DNA of 64,000 nt from Novosphingobium sp. (GTDB lineage: Bacteria; Pseudomonadota; Alphaproteobacteria; Sphingomonadales; Sphingomonadaceae), in assembly GCA_030697365.1 (NCBI GenBank), contig JAUYQH010000157.1, forward strand, positions 16,204 through 80,203. Direction: 5' to 3'. The position numbers and the translations under genes are program-made. Position 1 is the stretch's first letter. The number at the start of each line of letters is the position of its first letter. Below the pieces are notes generated by a model. It worked only from the letters and a program-made list of their open reading frames with translations. It was not told the origin of the DNA and did no database searches. Below are positions 27,372 to 35,591 of this stretch, piece after piece.

Positions 27372-28344
27372 GCGCAGCGATCTCGACTGGCTCAACGCCG
27401 CCGCAGCGCTGGCAGCGCGCGGGAGGCCGCTGAGCCGTCCTAACCCGGCGGTGGGGGCGATCGTGGTGCGCGAAGGACGCGTCGTCGGGCGGGGCTGGAC
27501 CCAGGCAGGAGGCCGACCCCACGCCGAGGCTGTCGCGCTGGAGATGGCCGGGGAAGCAGCGCACGGCGCGACGCTCTACGTCACGCTGGAGCCGTGTGCC
27601 CACGCCTCGGGACGCGGCCCGGCTTGCGCCGATCTTGTGACAACCGCCGGGTTCGCGCGGGTCGTCGCGGGGGTACGCGATCCGGATCCACGGACCGCGG
27701 GTAAGGGGCTGGCGCGCATCGCCGCAGCCGGGATCGCCACCGGGCTGGTCCCCTGCCCCGCCGCCGAGGCAAGCCTGGCCGGGTATCAGAAGCGCCAGCG
27801 TGAAGGCCGACCGCACATCACGCTCAAGCTGGCGTTGTCGGTCGATGGCTGCATCGCGCTGGCGTCGGGCGAAAGCCGCTGGATCACCGGGCCCGAGGCG
27901 CGCGCCCACGCACACCTCGAACGCGCCAACTCAGACGCGATCCTTGTCGGGGGCGGCACGCTGCGCGCCGATGAGCCAAAGCTCGACGTGCGGCTGACGG
28001 GGCTCGAGGCGCGCAGTCCGCAGCGCTGGGTGTTGACGCGCAGCATGGCGCCCAAAGGGTGGAACGCGCTACCCTCACCCGACCATCTCAGCGCAATCGA
28101 TGCCCAGTATCTGCTGGTCGAGGGTGGCGCGCACGTCGCCGCGGCGTTCCTTGAGGCCGATCTGGTCGATCGCCTGCTTATCTATCGCGCGCCCATCGTC
28201 ATCGGCGGCGGCCACCCGGGAATCGCCGATTTCGGTCTTGCCGATCTCGCGGCGGCACACGGCCGCTGGCGCAAGACCGACACCCGCCGCCTTGGCAACG
28301 ACACGCTCGATGTCTACGAAAGGTTCCGATGTTCACCGGCATAG
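27364..28344 (+). CDS. ribD: Bifunctional riboflavin deaminase/reductase RibD (start codon unusual)
   Basis: Second and third steps of riboflavin synthesis. The deaminase domain has the zinc motif 'PHAEAVAL' and 'EPCAHASGRGPACADL'; the reductase domain has 'HITLKLALSVDGCIAL' and 'LVEGGAHVAAAFL'. The family N-terminus is 'DLDWLNAAAALAARGRPLSR', but no ATG, GTG or TTG lies in frame close by. The nearest are GTG at 27205 and ATG at 27103, deep inside the preceding gene. I mark the ATC at 27364, which fits the family length (326 residues) and overlaps the upstream stop. A rare ATC start, an upstream start or a sequence error are all possible. ribE follows with 16 bases of overlap. Confidence 0.85.
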   Translation: MPERSDLDWLNAAAALAARGRPLSRPNPAVGAIVVREGRVVGRGWTQAGGRPHAEAVALEMAGEAAHGATLYVTLEPCAHASGRGPACADLVTTAGFARVVAGVRDPDPRTAGKGLARIAAAGIATGLVPCPAAEASLAGYQKRQREGRPHITLKLALSVDGCIALASGESRWITGPEARAHAHLERANSDAILVGGGTLRADEPKLDVRLTGLEARSPQRWVLTRSMAPKGWNALPSPDHLSAIDAQYLLVEGGAHVAAAFLEADLVDRLLIYRAPIVIGGGHPGIADFGLADLAAAHGRWRKTDTRRLGNDTLDVYERFRCSPA

Positions 28345-28946
28345 TCACCGCGATCGGCACCGTCTCCAGCGTCGAACGGCGCGGCGACCTGCGCGTCGTC
28401 ATCGCTTGCCCCTACGATCCCGCTCACATCGCCATCGGCGCATCGATCGCCTGTTCAGGGGTGTGCCTGACCGTGGTCGATCGCGGCGGCGCTCCGGGCG
28501 ACGCGTGGTTTGCGGTCGATGTGTCGGTTGAGTCCGTCTCGTGCACAGCCCCACGCTGGCACGCGGGCGCGCGGCTAAACCTCGAACAGGCGCTCAGGCT
28601 GGGCGACGAGCTGGGCGGGCATATCGTCACCGGCCATGTCGATGGCGTCGGTGAAGTGGTCGAGACCAGCCCGATCGGAGACTCGATCCGCGTCGGCATC
28701 TCGGCCCCGGCCGAACTTGCGCCATATCTGGCACCCAAGGGCTCGATCACCGTCGATGGCGTTTCGCTGACGGTCAACGAGGTGGCCGACAAGCCCGCCG
28801 GCACTTGCCATTTTGCCGTCAACCTGATCCCGCACACCGGCGAGGTGACGACGCTCGGGACGCTTCGGACGGGCAGCAAGGTCAACCTCGAGATCGACGT
28901 GCTGGCGCGCTATCTCAAGCGGATGGAATCGCTAAGGGCGGCTTAG
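28329..28946 (+). CDS. ribE: Riboflavin synthase, alpha chain
   Basis: Dismutates two 6,7-dimethyl-8-ribityllumazine molecules to riboflavin. The 205-residue protein shows the two lumazine-binding repeats: the first starts 'MFTGIVTAIGTVSSVERRG' and carries 'IACSGVCLTVVD'. The second has 'GHIVTGHVDGVGEV' (about 98) and 'ITVDGVSLTVNEV'. It overlaps the 3' end of ribD, so both are co-translated. No FMN riboswitch is seen before ribD. It overlaps the convergent acetyltransferase gene by 15 bases. Confidence 0.95.
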   Translation: MFTGIVTAIGTVSSVERRGDLRVVIACPYDPAHIAIGASIACSGVCLTVVDRGGAPGDAWFAVDVSVESVSCTAPRWHAGARLNLEQALRLGDELGGHIVTGHVDGVGEVVETSPIGDSIRVGISAPAELAPYLAPKGSITVDGVSLTVNEVADKPAGTCHFAVNLIPHTGEVTTLGTLRTGSKVNLEIDVLARYLKRMESLRAA

Positions 28947-29483
28947 CGTCCCGTTCGCAAACCCCCCGCGATCGATCGTATAGCGCACATGCCGAACCGG
29001 CCCGCCGGCCATTTCGCGAATCTCCATCCATTCATCCAGCGACCCGCCAATCTTGAGCATCGCCTTGCGCGAGCGGATGTTGTTCTCGCCGACGATGAAA
29101 TGAATCCGCTCCACATACTTGAAAGCATGCGCCAGCATCAGCCGCTTCAGCTCGCGGTTATAATCGCCGCCCCAATAGCTTCGAGCCAGGAAGGTCCAGC
29201 CAATCTCGATCGATCCGCCGTCTTCTTCACGATAGTTCTGGTATCGCGTCGACCCGATGATCGCGCCGGTTTGCTTGTCGATCACGACCAGCGCCCCACC
29301 CTTGGCCAGTGCGTCGGCGAAGAACGCCCGGAACTCCGGCTCTTGCCAACGGTCGTGCGCGGGATGGACTTCCCAGACCAGCGGGTCGGACGCCACCGCG
29401 AACAGGCCGTCCCAATCGTCCGCACGCAACGGCCGCAGCAGCAGGCGTTCACCTTCGAGCGTTGGTTGGCGATCCACCGTCAT
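28932..29483 (-). CDS. GNAT family N-acetyltransferase (twin A)
   Basis: A 183-residue GNAT (RimJ/RimL-like) protein. The opening 'LEGERLLLRPLRADDWDGLF' and the CoA-binding region around 'EIGWTFLARSYWGGDYNREL' with 'VGENNIRSRKAMLKIGG' are typical. The substrate is unknown. I start at 'MTVDRQPTLEG'; the track ORF reads far into the upstream gene. It is about 45-50% identical by eye to the adjacent twin, with which it overlaps by 4 bases, so a tandem duplication is likely. Confidence 0.85.
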   Translation of the reverse strand: MTVDRQPTLEGERLLLRPLRADDWDGLFAVASDPLVWEVHPAHDRWQEPEFRAFFADALAKGGALVVIDKQTGAIIGSTRYQNYREEDGGSIEIGWTFLARSYWGGDYNRELKRLMLAHAFKYVERIHFIVGENNIRSRKAMLKIGGSLDEWMEIREMAGGPVRHVRYTIDRGGFANGTLSRP

Positions 29484-30028
29484 TCTCCCCCGGCGAGCGG
29501 GCCCCGCTCGAAATCCGCGAGTGTCACCTCGAATACCCTGTGCAGGAACGTCTTTCCCGCAACTTCGACCGGCTCGATCCGATCCAGCAGCCGTGCGCCG
29601 ATTTTCTCCAGCGCGCGGCAAGAGCGCAAGTTCTCCCGCCAGGCCCAGAATTCGACCCGGGCGACATGGCGCAGGGCATGGGTCAGCAGCAATCGCTTCA
29701 TCTCGCGGTTGGTCGCGCCGCCCCAATGGTCGCGCGAAAGAAAGGTCGAGCCGATTTCGATCGTTCCGCCGTTCTCTGAGCTCCCGTACTGGAAGCGCGA
29801 AACGCCAATCAATGTCCCGCTCGTGCGCTCCGTCACCGCAAGCGAGCCGCCGCGATCGAGCAAAGTCGCAAAATGGGCGTTGAAAGCCGGCTCCCGCCAA
29901 CGCCCGGAATCGGGATGATCGACCCACAGCAACGGGTCGCGCGCCACTTTGTAGAGCGATTCGCGATCAGCCTGGCGCAGCGGACGGAGCAGCAGCCGTT
30001 CGCCTTCCAGCGTCGGCTGCAGGTCCAT
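29480..30028 (-). CDS. GNAT family N-acetyltransferase (twin B)
   Basis: A 182-residue GNAT protein parallel to twin A over its whole length: 'LEGERLLLRPLRQADRESLY', 'EIGSTFLSRDHWGGATNREM' and 'WRENLRSCRALEKIGARLLD'. The C-termini differ most, hinting at different acceptor substrates. It starts 2 bases after the aminotransferase gene stop on the same strand, so aminotransferase and both acetyltransferases probably share a transcript. Confidence 0.85.
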   Translation of the reverse strand: MDLQPTLEGERLLLRPLRQADRESLYKVARDPLLWVDHPDSGRWREPAFNAHFATLLDRGGSLAVTERTSGTLIGVSRFQYGSSENGGTIEIGSTFLSRDHWGGATNREMKRLLLTHALRHVARVEFWAWRENLRSCRALEKIGARLLDRIEPVEVAGKTFLHRVFEVTLADFERGPLAGGE

Positions 30029-30030
30029 CG

Positions 30031-31209
30031 TCAGCCCGAAACCGCCGCCAGTGCGGCGACGAAGGTGTCGATGTTGCCCATCGTCAGCCCGGCAGCGTTG
30101 ATCCGGCCCGAACCGGCCATGTAGATGCCGTGATCCGAACGCAGCTTGAGAATTTGTTCGGACGATAGCGGCAGCACCGAGAACAGTCCGTTCTGGATCC
30201 CCACCGGACGCAGATCGACCGATCCCGCGGTGCCGAACTCAGCCAACCGCGCGCGCACCTGGCGCATCCGCGCGCGCATGGTGTCGAGTTCGTCGAGCCA
30301 CTGCGCAGTGATCGCAGGGTTTTCCAGCACGATCCGCACCGCGGCGGCGCCGTGATCGGGGGGCATCGACCAGTTGGCGCGGGCCAGTGCGTGACCGTTG
30401 GACAGTGCAGCGGCCAGCTGCCCGGCCTCGGAGGTCATTACGTAGAGCGCGCCGACACGGTCGCGATAGAGCCCGAAGTTCTTGTCACAGCTGTAGGCAA
30501 CCAGCGCTTCGGGTACGCTTGCAAGCACCTTGCGCACGCCATACGCATCCTCGTCCATTCCATGGCCGAGGCCCTGGTAGGCCAGATCGAGCACCGGCAG
30601 CAGGCGCTTTTCGGCGAGCAACGCGGCGATCTCGTCCCACTGCGCTGCCGCATAGTCGATGCCGGTGGGATTGTGACAACATCCGTGGAGCAGGATCGCG
30701 TCGCCGACTTCGGCCACTGCGATCGTGCCGCGCAGGCGGTCCATGTCCACTGTACCATCTGGTCTCGCATGGGCAAAAGGCTTCAGTTCCAGCCCAAGGT
30801 CGGCGACGATCTGCGCGTGGTTTGGCCAGCTGGGCGTCCCCATCCATATCCGTCCAACCCCGGCTTTCTTCGCCAGCCCCAATGCCAGCCGCACCCCGCC
30901 CGTACCGCCGGGGGTCTGCATCCCCTCGATTCGCCCCGACTTCGACGGGTCTTCGCCGCCGAAAATGTACGGCATCAGCGCGTGGACAAAGCCCATGTCG
31001 CCCTCGGGGCCGAGATAGGCCTTCGAATCCTGCGTTTCGAGCAAGCATTTTTCCGCCGCCTTGATCGCGCCGAACACCGGCGTGTCGCCCTGCCCGGTGC
31101 GATAAACGCCGACTCCGAGGTCGATCTTGTCGCCGCGCGGATCGGCATTGAACAGCTTGATCAGCGCGAGGAGCGCGTCGGGCGGTTGCTGGGTCAGGGT
31201 GTCGAGCAT
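30031..31209 (-). CDS. Class I aromatic/aspartate aminotransferase
   Basis: PLP enzyme of the AspC/TyrB subfamily, 392 residues. It exchanges amino groups between 2-oxoglutarate and aspartate or aromatic amino acids. Visible elements are 'KIDLGVGVYRTGQGDTPVF', 'LHGCCHNPTGIDYA', 'PVLDLAYQGLGHGMDED', the PLP-binding Lys in 'SCDKNFGLYRDRVGAL', and 'YMAGSGRINAAGLT', which holds the substrate-binding Arg. The TyrB/AspC choice cannot be made from sequence alone. It is followed by the two acetyltransferases. Confidence 0.92.
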   Translation of the reverse strand: MLDTLTQQPPDALLALIKLFNADPRGDKIDLGVGVYRTGQGDTPVFGAIKAAEKCLLETQDSKAYLGPEGDMGFVHALMPYIFGGEDPSKSGRIEGMQTPGGTGGVRLALGLAKKAGVGRIWMGTPSWPNHAQIVADLGLELKPFAHARPDGTVDMDRLRGTIAVAEVGDAILLHGCCHNPTGIDYAAAQWDEIAALLAEKRLLPVLDLAYQGLGHGMDEDAYGVRKVLASVPEALVAYSCDKNFGLYRDRVGALYVMTSEAGQLAAALSNGHALARANWSMPPDHGAAAVRIVLENPAITAQWLDELDTMRARMRQVRARLAEFGTAGSVDLRPVGIQNGLFSVLPLSSEQILKLRSDHGIYMAGSGRINAAGLTMGNIDTFVAALAAVSG

Positions 31210-31317
31210 GGCGGCGCGCGCTTAACTCGCATGCCGCCCAGCGACAACCCACGGCTTGTGCTTTCGGCAAGGTTATTCGACTAGATCGACAAGCCACGCA
31301 ATCTGGGGCCGTCACCA

Positions 31318-32751
31318 ATGCCGTCGAGCGCAACAATCCGCACCGCCGCGCTCGCGCTGCTTCCGGCGATCCTGCTGTTTGTGCTGATGCTTCGCCCGAT
31401 CTCGGACGTGGACATCTTCTGGCAGCTCAAGCTGGGTGAACTGATCCTCGCGGCGGGGCATCCGATCGCCAGCGAGCCGTTCGCAGCAACCCATCTTGGC
31501 GAGCCGCTGCCCGCCGTGGCCTGGCTCGGCCAGGCGGTGATGGCCGAAGCGCGATTGCTGTGGGGCTGGACCGGGCTGCGGGTGTTCGATGCGCTGCTCT
31601 GGCTGGGTGGTTTCCTCGCGGCGGGCGAAGCGGCGCGGCGGCGCGGCGCCGATCCGTTGGCGGTGGCTGTTGCGCTGGCGCTCGGGTTCGCGCTCGCGCT
31701 GCCCGCGGCCAGCATCCGCCCACAGAGCTTTGCCGGGCTGGGCTTTGGTCTGTTGCTATTGCTGCTCCACGCGCCGGGCTCGCTGCCGCGCAAGGCGTTG
31801 ATCGGCGCGGTGCTGCTGGTGGTCTGGCAGAACCTCCATCCATCGGCATCGCTCGCCGCGGTGGTCCTCGGTGCGACCGCCGCGGCAGGATGGATAGGCT
31901 CACGCCTGCGCTGGTGGGATTTCGATGCGCGCTTGCCTGCCGTGCTGGCAGCATTTGCCGGACTTGCGATGCTTGCCACCCCAGATGGGCTTTCGATCGT
32001 CGCCATCTCGGCGGAAAACGCACGCGCCAGTGTCGCCAACGGAGCGAGCGAGTGGTTTCCCGTTTGGACGCCGATCAACCGCGCCTTTCTTCCCGGTTTC
32101 GCCGGTATCGCGCTAATTTCTATCGCCATAGCCTGGCGCGGACGCGGGCGGATCGGCCCGCTCGAGATCATCCCCGCGCTGGTCTTGTTGGTGCTGACTG
32201 CGGGCGCGGTGCGGTTCGTTTTCTTCCTGGGAATAGCGCTGGTCCCGCTGCTGTCACTGGCGCTGATGCCGGGTGGCGTGCGGCGAGCGTTCTCGCCAGC
32301 GCTGCTAGCCGCCACCGCAACCGCAACCGCCGCGATCGCCCTGCTCTCCTGCACGGTTAAGCCAACGCGCTTTGCCGACAACATTCCCAGCGGGTGCCTT
32401 TCCGACCTGCGCGCCACGGGTGCGAGCGGGACGATCTACGCTCACTCGGCATGGGGCGGGCCGGTGATCGATGCCGGGTTCCCCGATTGGAAGGTGGCCT
32501 ACGACGGGCGCTACTACCGCTATCCGCCGGACGAATGGCAGAGATACCATCTGGCTGCCGCCGGCCGTGTCGGGCTGGATAGCCTCGACCGGATCTACCG
32601 ACCGTCCGCCTATTTGCTGAAGCCTGGCCGCGACGACGGCCTCATCGTCGCGTTACGCTCGGCACCAATGAACTGGGACGAACTGGGCGCCTCGACAGAC
32701 TGCACCGCTTTCGTCCGGCGCGCTTCCACTAGCCCTCCGGCTTCCAGGTGA
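31318..32751 (+). CDS. Polytopic membrane protein, possibly GT-C-like
   Basis: A 477-residue protein with about nine to ten membrane helices and a C-terminal soluble part. After the first helix comes 'PISDVDIFWQLKLGELILA' and 'AVAWLGQAVMAEARL', a loop pattern (Asp, then W-x-L-x-x-G) that recalls membrane glycosyltransferase-like proteins of the GT-C type. The C-terminal part has 'GTIYAHSAWGGPVIDAGFPD'. Enzyme activity is not established. It is monocistronic, divergent from the aminotransferase gene, and overlaps the convergent DedA gene by 23 bases. Confidence 0.75.
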   Translation: MPSSATIRTAALALLPAILLFVLMLRPISDVDIFWQLKLGELILAAGHPIASEPFAATHLGEPLPAVAWLGQAVMAEARLLWGWTGLRVFDALLWLGGFLAAGEAARRRGADPLAVAVALALGFALALPAASIRPQSFAGLGFGLLLLLLHAPGSLPRKALIGAVLLVVWQNLHPSASLAAVVLGATAAAGWIGSRLRWWDFDARLPAVLAAFAGLAMLATPDGLSIVAISAENARASVANGASEWFPVWTPINRAFLPGFAGIALISIAIAWRGRGRIGPLEIIPALVLLVLTAGAVRFVFFLGIALVPLLSLALMPGGVRRAFSPALLAATATATAAIALLSCTVKPTRFADNIPSGCLSDLRATGASGTIYAHSAWGGPVIDAGFPDWKVAYDGRYYRYPPDEWQRYHLAAAGRVGLDSLDRIYRPSAYLLKPGRDDGLIVALRSAPMNWDELGASTDCTAFVRRASTSPPASR

Positions 32752-33328
32752 CCACGCGCCAGATGTAAGCGCCCACCGCGAGCACCACGAACCCCAGCAC
32801 CACCGGGCCCGCCCAGCGATTAACCGCCTCGCTGTAGTTCGCCAGGAAATGCCCGCCCTTGATCAACAGCGCATTCCACACAGCTGCCCCAGCAAAAGTG
32901 AACACCAGGAACTTCCAGTGCTTCATGTGCGAAAGCCCCGCGGGCAGAGAGATCATCGTGCGCAAAAGCGGCGAAAAACGCAGCGCGAACACGATCCATT
33001 GGCCGTGGCTCTGGAAGAACCGCTGGGCCTTCTCGATGTCGCGCCATTCCAGCGTCAGCCACCGCCCCCAACGCCGCACGAACGGCTTGAGCCGCGCGTA
33101 GCCCCATCGATCGCCGATCAGGAACCACACATAGTTGCCGAGTGTCGAACCCAGGGTCCCGGCGGCAAGCAGCGGCCAGAACTCCATGGTCCCGCGCGCC
33201 ACCGCCAGTCCGCCCACGCCCATGATCAGTTCTGAGGGAACCGGCGGAAAGATGTTCTCCAGCGCCATCAGCAAGCCAATGCCCCAGTACCCGCTGCGCG
33301 CGATCAGATCGATGATCCATTCACCCAT
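32729..33328 (-). CDS. DedA family membrane protein
   Basis: A 199-residue DedA/VTT-domain protein. Members act as lipid (undecaprenyl phosphate or phospholipid) scramblases or flippases. Characteristic parts are 'ENIFPPVPSELIMGVGGLAV', 'GSTLGNYVWFLIGDRWG' and 'RFSPLLRTMISLPAGLSHM', with re-entrant loops and several helices. Key acidic and Arg residues (E in 'PPVPSEL', R in 'RFSPLLRT') are present. Divergent from or upstream of nothing obvious; gshB follows on the same strand direction upstream by 40 bases. Confidence 0.92.
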   Translation of the reverse strand: MGEWIIDLIARSGYWGIGLLMALENIFPPVPSELIMGVGGLAVARGTMEFWPLLAAGTLGSTLGNYVWFLIGDRWGYARLKPFVRRWGRWLTLEWRDIEKAQRFFQSHGQWIVFALRFSPLLRTMISLPAGLSHMKHWKFLVFTFAGAAVWNALLIKGGHFLANYSEAVNRWAGPVVLGFVVLAVGAYIWRVVTWKPEG

Positions 33329-33369
33329 GGCGCGCTAACGCGCGGAACGGCGAAATGGGTACGGGGTGG

Positions 33370-34332
33370 TCAAACGCCAGCCCGTTCCGCCAGCCGCCGC
33401 TCGATCGCGTCCCATATCCGCCCCGGGGTATCCGTTCCGTTGAACTTGTCGATGGCCAGGATTCCGGTGGGCGAGGTCACGTTGATCTCGGTCAGCCAGC
33501 GCCCGCCGATCACGTCGATACCCACGAACACCAGCCCCAACCGCTTGAGTTCGGGTCCCAGAGCGGCGCAGATTTCCTGCTCCTGCGCGGTCAGCGTGGT
33601 GGCCTCGGCATAGCCGCCCGCGGCCAGGTTCGAGCGGAACTCGCCCGCGCCCGGCTTGCGGTTGATCGCACCCGCGACCTCGCCGTCGATAAGGACGATG
33701 CGCTTGTCCCCCGCCGCCACGTCGGGAAGGAACTTCTGGACCATGAAAGGCTCGGGCCAGACCTGGCCGAACAGTTCGACCAGCGCGGCCATGTTTGCGC
33801 CGTCCCGGCCGATCCGGAACACCGCCTTCCCCGCGTTGCCGTGGAGCGGCTTGACCACTATCTCGCCATGCTCGGCATGGAACGCGCGCACTTCTTCGAG
33901 CCGCCGGGTGACCAGCGTTGGAGGCATGAACCGCGCGAAATCGAGCACGAAGACCTTCTCGGGTGCATCGCGCACGCTGCGCGGATCGTTGACCACCAGC
34001 GTCTCGTCCGCAATCCGTTCGAGCAGCCAGGTGCCGGTGAGGTAGCCGATGTCGAACGGCGGATCCTGGCGCATCAGCACCACGTCCACGTCGCGACCCA
34101 GATCGAGGTTGCGGAATTCGCCGAGCTTGTAGTGGTCGCCCGCCACAAGCTGGACCGTGGCGGGAGCCGCCCACGCGATTACCCGGCCGTCTTTCCACGA
34201 AAGATCGCGGACATCGTAGTAGAACACCTCGTGTCCGCGCTCCTGCGCCGAAAGCATCAGCGCAAAAGTCGAATCCCCGCCGATGGCGAGCGAGGGGAGA
34301 GGGTCCATCTGGACGGCGACGCGGATTGTCAT
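33370..34332 (-). CDS. gshB: Glutathione synthetase
   Basis: ATP-grasp ligase that joins gamma-glutamylcysteine and glycine, 320 residues. Family stretches: 'VAVQMDPLPSLAIGGDSTFA' at the N-terminus, 'VLMRQDPPFDIGYLTGTWLL', 'EIVVKPLHGNAGKAVFRI' and 'TEINVTSPTGILAIDKF'. The start is the ATG of 'MTIRVAVQMDP'; the longer track ORF overlaps yraN. The order rsmI-yraN-gshB on one strand is common in alphaproteobacteria. Confidence 0.95.
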   Translation of the reverse strand: MTIRVAVQMDPLPSLAIGGDSTFALMLSAQERGHEVFYYDVRDLSWKDGRVIAWAAPATVQLVAGDHYKLGEFRNLDLGRDVDVVLMRQDPPFDIGYLTGTWLLERIADETLVVNDPRSVRDAPEKVFVLDFARFMPPTLVTRRLEEVRAFHAEHGEIVVKPLHGNAGKAVFRIGRDGANMAALVELFGQVWPEPFMVQKFLPDVAAGDKRIVLIDGEVAGAINRKPGAGEFRSNLAAGGYAEATTLTAQEQEICAALGPELKRLGLVFVGIDVIGGRWLTEINVTSPTGILAIDKFNGTDTPGRIWDAIERRLAERAGV

Positions 34333-34345
34333 GCGGGCTCCAAGT

Positions 34346-34702
34346 TCAAGGCTGCCAGGCGTTGGCGATGTGGCGCGGCCAGTGGCCTGGTGCAAGCAGC
34401 AGTACGTCGATGCGGATATCCTCGCCGTTGCGGGCAAAGCGCGGGGCGAGCGCCTCAGCGGCGCGGGCGACACGTTTCAGCCGCCGCTCGTCGATGGCGA
34501 TATCGCGTTCCGCAGCGGTCGCGCGCCACTTGACCTCGACGAACGCCACCGTTCGCCCCCGCCGCGCGACCAGATCAACTTCGCCCACGGCCACGCGCAG
34601 CCGCTGGCCGACGATCCGCCATCCGTGAAGCCGCAACCACCACGCCGCCAGCCCTTCGCCGCGGCGCCCCCTTCGCTCGGCCGCAATCCGGCGCGTGGTC
34701 AT
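34346..34702 (-). CDS. YraN (UPF0102) family nuclease-like protein
   Basis: A 118-residue protein with a restriction-endonuclease-like fold. The core is 'RRGEGLAAWWLRLHGWRIVG' and 'VGEVDLVARRGRTVAFVEVK', with the catalytic-type D...E-x-K residues all present. The cellular role is not settled. It is ATGA-coupled to rsmI upstream, as in many genomes, and is followed by gshB after 13 bases. Confidence 0.92.
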   Translation of the reverse strand: MTTRRIAAERRGRRGEGLAAWWLRLHGWRIVGQRLRVAVGEVDLVARRGRTVAFVEVKWRATAAERDIAIDERRLKRVARAAEALAPRFARNGEDIRIDVLLLAPGHWPRHIANAWQP

Positions 34703-35550
34703 CGCCCCTGAAGTTCCAACGCACGGGCGTAGAGCGCCTTGCGGTCGAGTCCGTGCATTCGAGCCACCTCGCCAGCCGCCTGCGACGCTTTGGCGTTTTC
34801 CATTGCCGCGGTGAGCAGGCGGTCTATTTCCAAGGCGTCCGGGGCCGCCCCGCCTTCCGCTGGTGGCCCGACCAACAGCACGATCTCGCCCTTCGGGGGA
34901 TTCTCCCGATAGTGCTTGGCCAGTTCCGCCGCGCTGCCCGTCCGGCATTCCTCGAACAGCTTGGTCAGTTCCCGGGCCACCGCAACGTCGCGTCCAGGCA
35001 ATCCCTTGTCGATCGCTTCGAGCGAGGCGACCAGCCGCGGGCCGGTTTCGTAGAACACCAGCGTCGCGCGGATCGCCGCCAGTTCGAGCAGCGCCTCGCT
35101 GCGGGCCTTGGCCTTGGCCGGCAGGAATCCGGCGAACACGAAGCGATCGGTCGGCAGACCGGCCAGCGTCAGCGCCACGATCCCCGCGCTCGGCCCGGGC
35201 AGGCTGGTCACCGCGATGCCGCGTTCGCGCGCCTCGCGGACCAGGCGAAAGCCGGGGTCGGAGATCAGCGGCGTCCCGGCATCGCTGACCAGCGCCACCG
35301 CGGCTTCGGTCGCCAGCCCCAGGATCGCTTCCCTCGCCCGCCCGTCGGCGTGATCGTCATAGCGGATCATCCGCGGTTTGGCGCCCAGATGGTGGAGCAG
35401 TCTGCCCGTCACCCGCGTATCCTCACAGGCCACCGCAGCCACGCCCCGCAGCGTCTCCGCGGCGCGCAGAGTGATGTCGCCGAGATTGCCAATCGGCGTG
35501 GCGACAATGTAGAGGCCCGCTTTCAGAGAAGGTTCAGGCGCCTGGTTCAT
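34699..35550 (-). CDS. rsmI: 16S rRNA (cytidine1402-2'-O)-methyltransferase
   Basis: SAM-dependent tetrapyrrole-methylase-fold enzyme that modifies C1402 in the decoding centre. Family stretches: 'GLYIVATPIGNLGDITLRA', 'CEDTRVTGRLLHHLG', 'LVSDAGTPLISDPGFRLV' and 'SLPGPSAGIVALTLAGLPTD'. I start at 'MNQAPEPSLKAG' (283 residues); the track start is 8 codons earlier. It is divergent from the LpoA-like lipoprotein gene with only about 41 bases between start codons, the arrangement known for rsmI and lpoA in other proteobacteria. Confidence 0.95.
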   Translation of the reverse strand: MNQAPEPSLKAGLYIVATPIGNLGDITLRAAETLRGVAAVACEDTRVTGRLLHHLGAKPRMIRYDDHADGRAREAILGLATEAAVALVSDAGTPLISDPGFRLVREARERGIAVTSLPGPSAGIVALTLAGLPTDRFVFAGFLPAKAKARSEALLELAAIRATLVFYETGPRLVASLEAIDKGLPGRDVAVARELTKLFEECRTGSAAELAKHYRENPPKGEIVLLVGPPAEGGAAPDALEIDRLLTAAMENAKASQAAGEVARMHGLDRKALYARALELQGR

Positions 35551-35591
35551 TGCGCCCGTCCATGGACCAGCCACGCGGGGAGCGGCAAGTA

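Noticed and set aside
27361-28344. Frameshifted ribD pseudogene
   Set aside because: The deaminase and reductase domains are intact in one frame with no internal stop; only the start codon is unusual.
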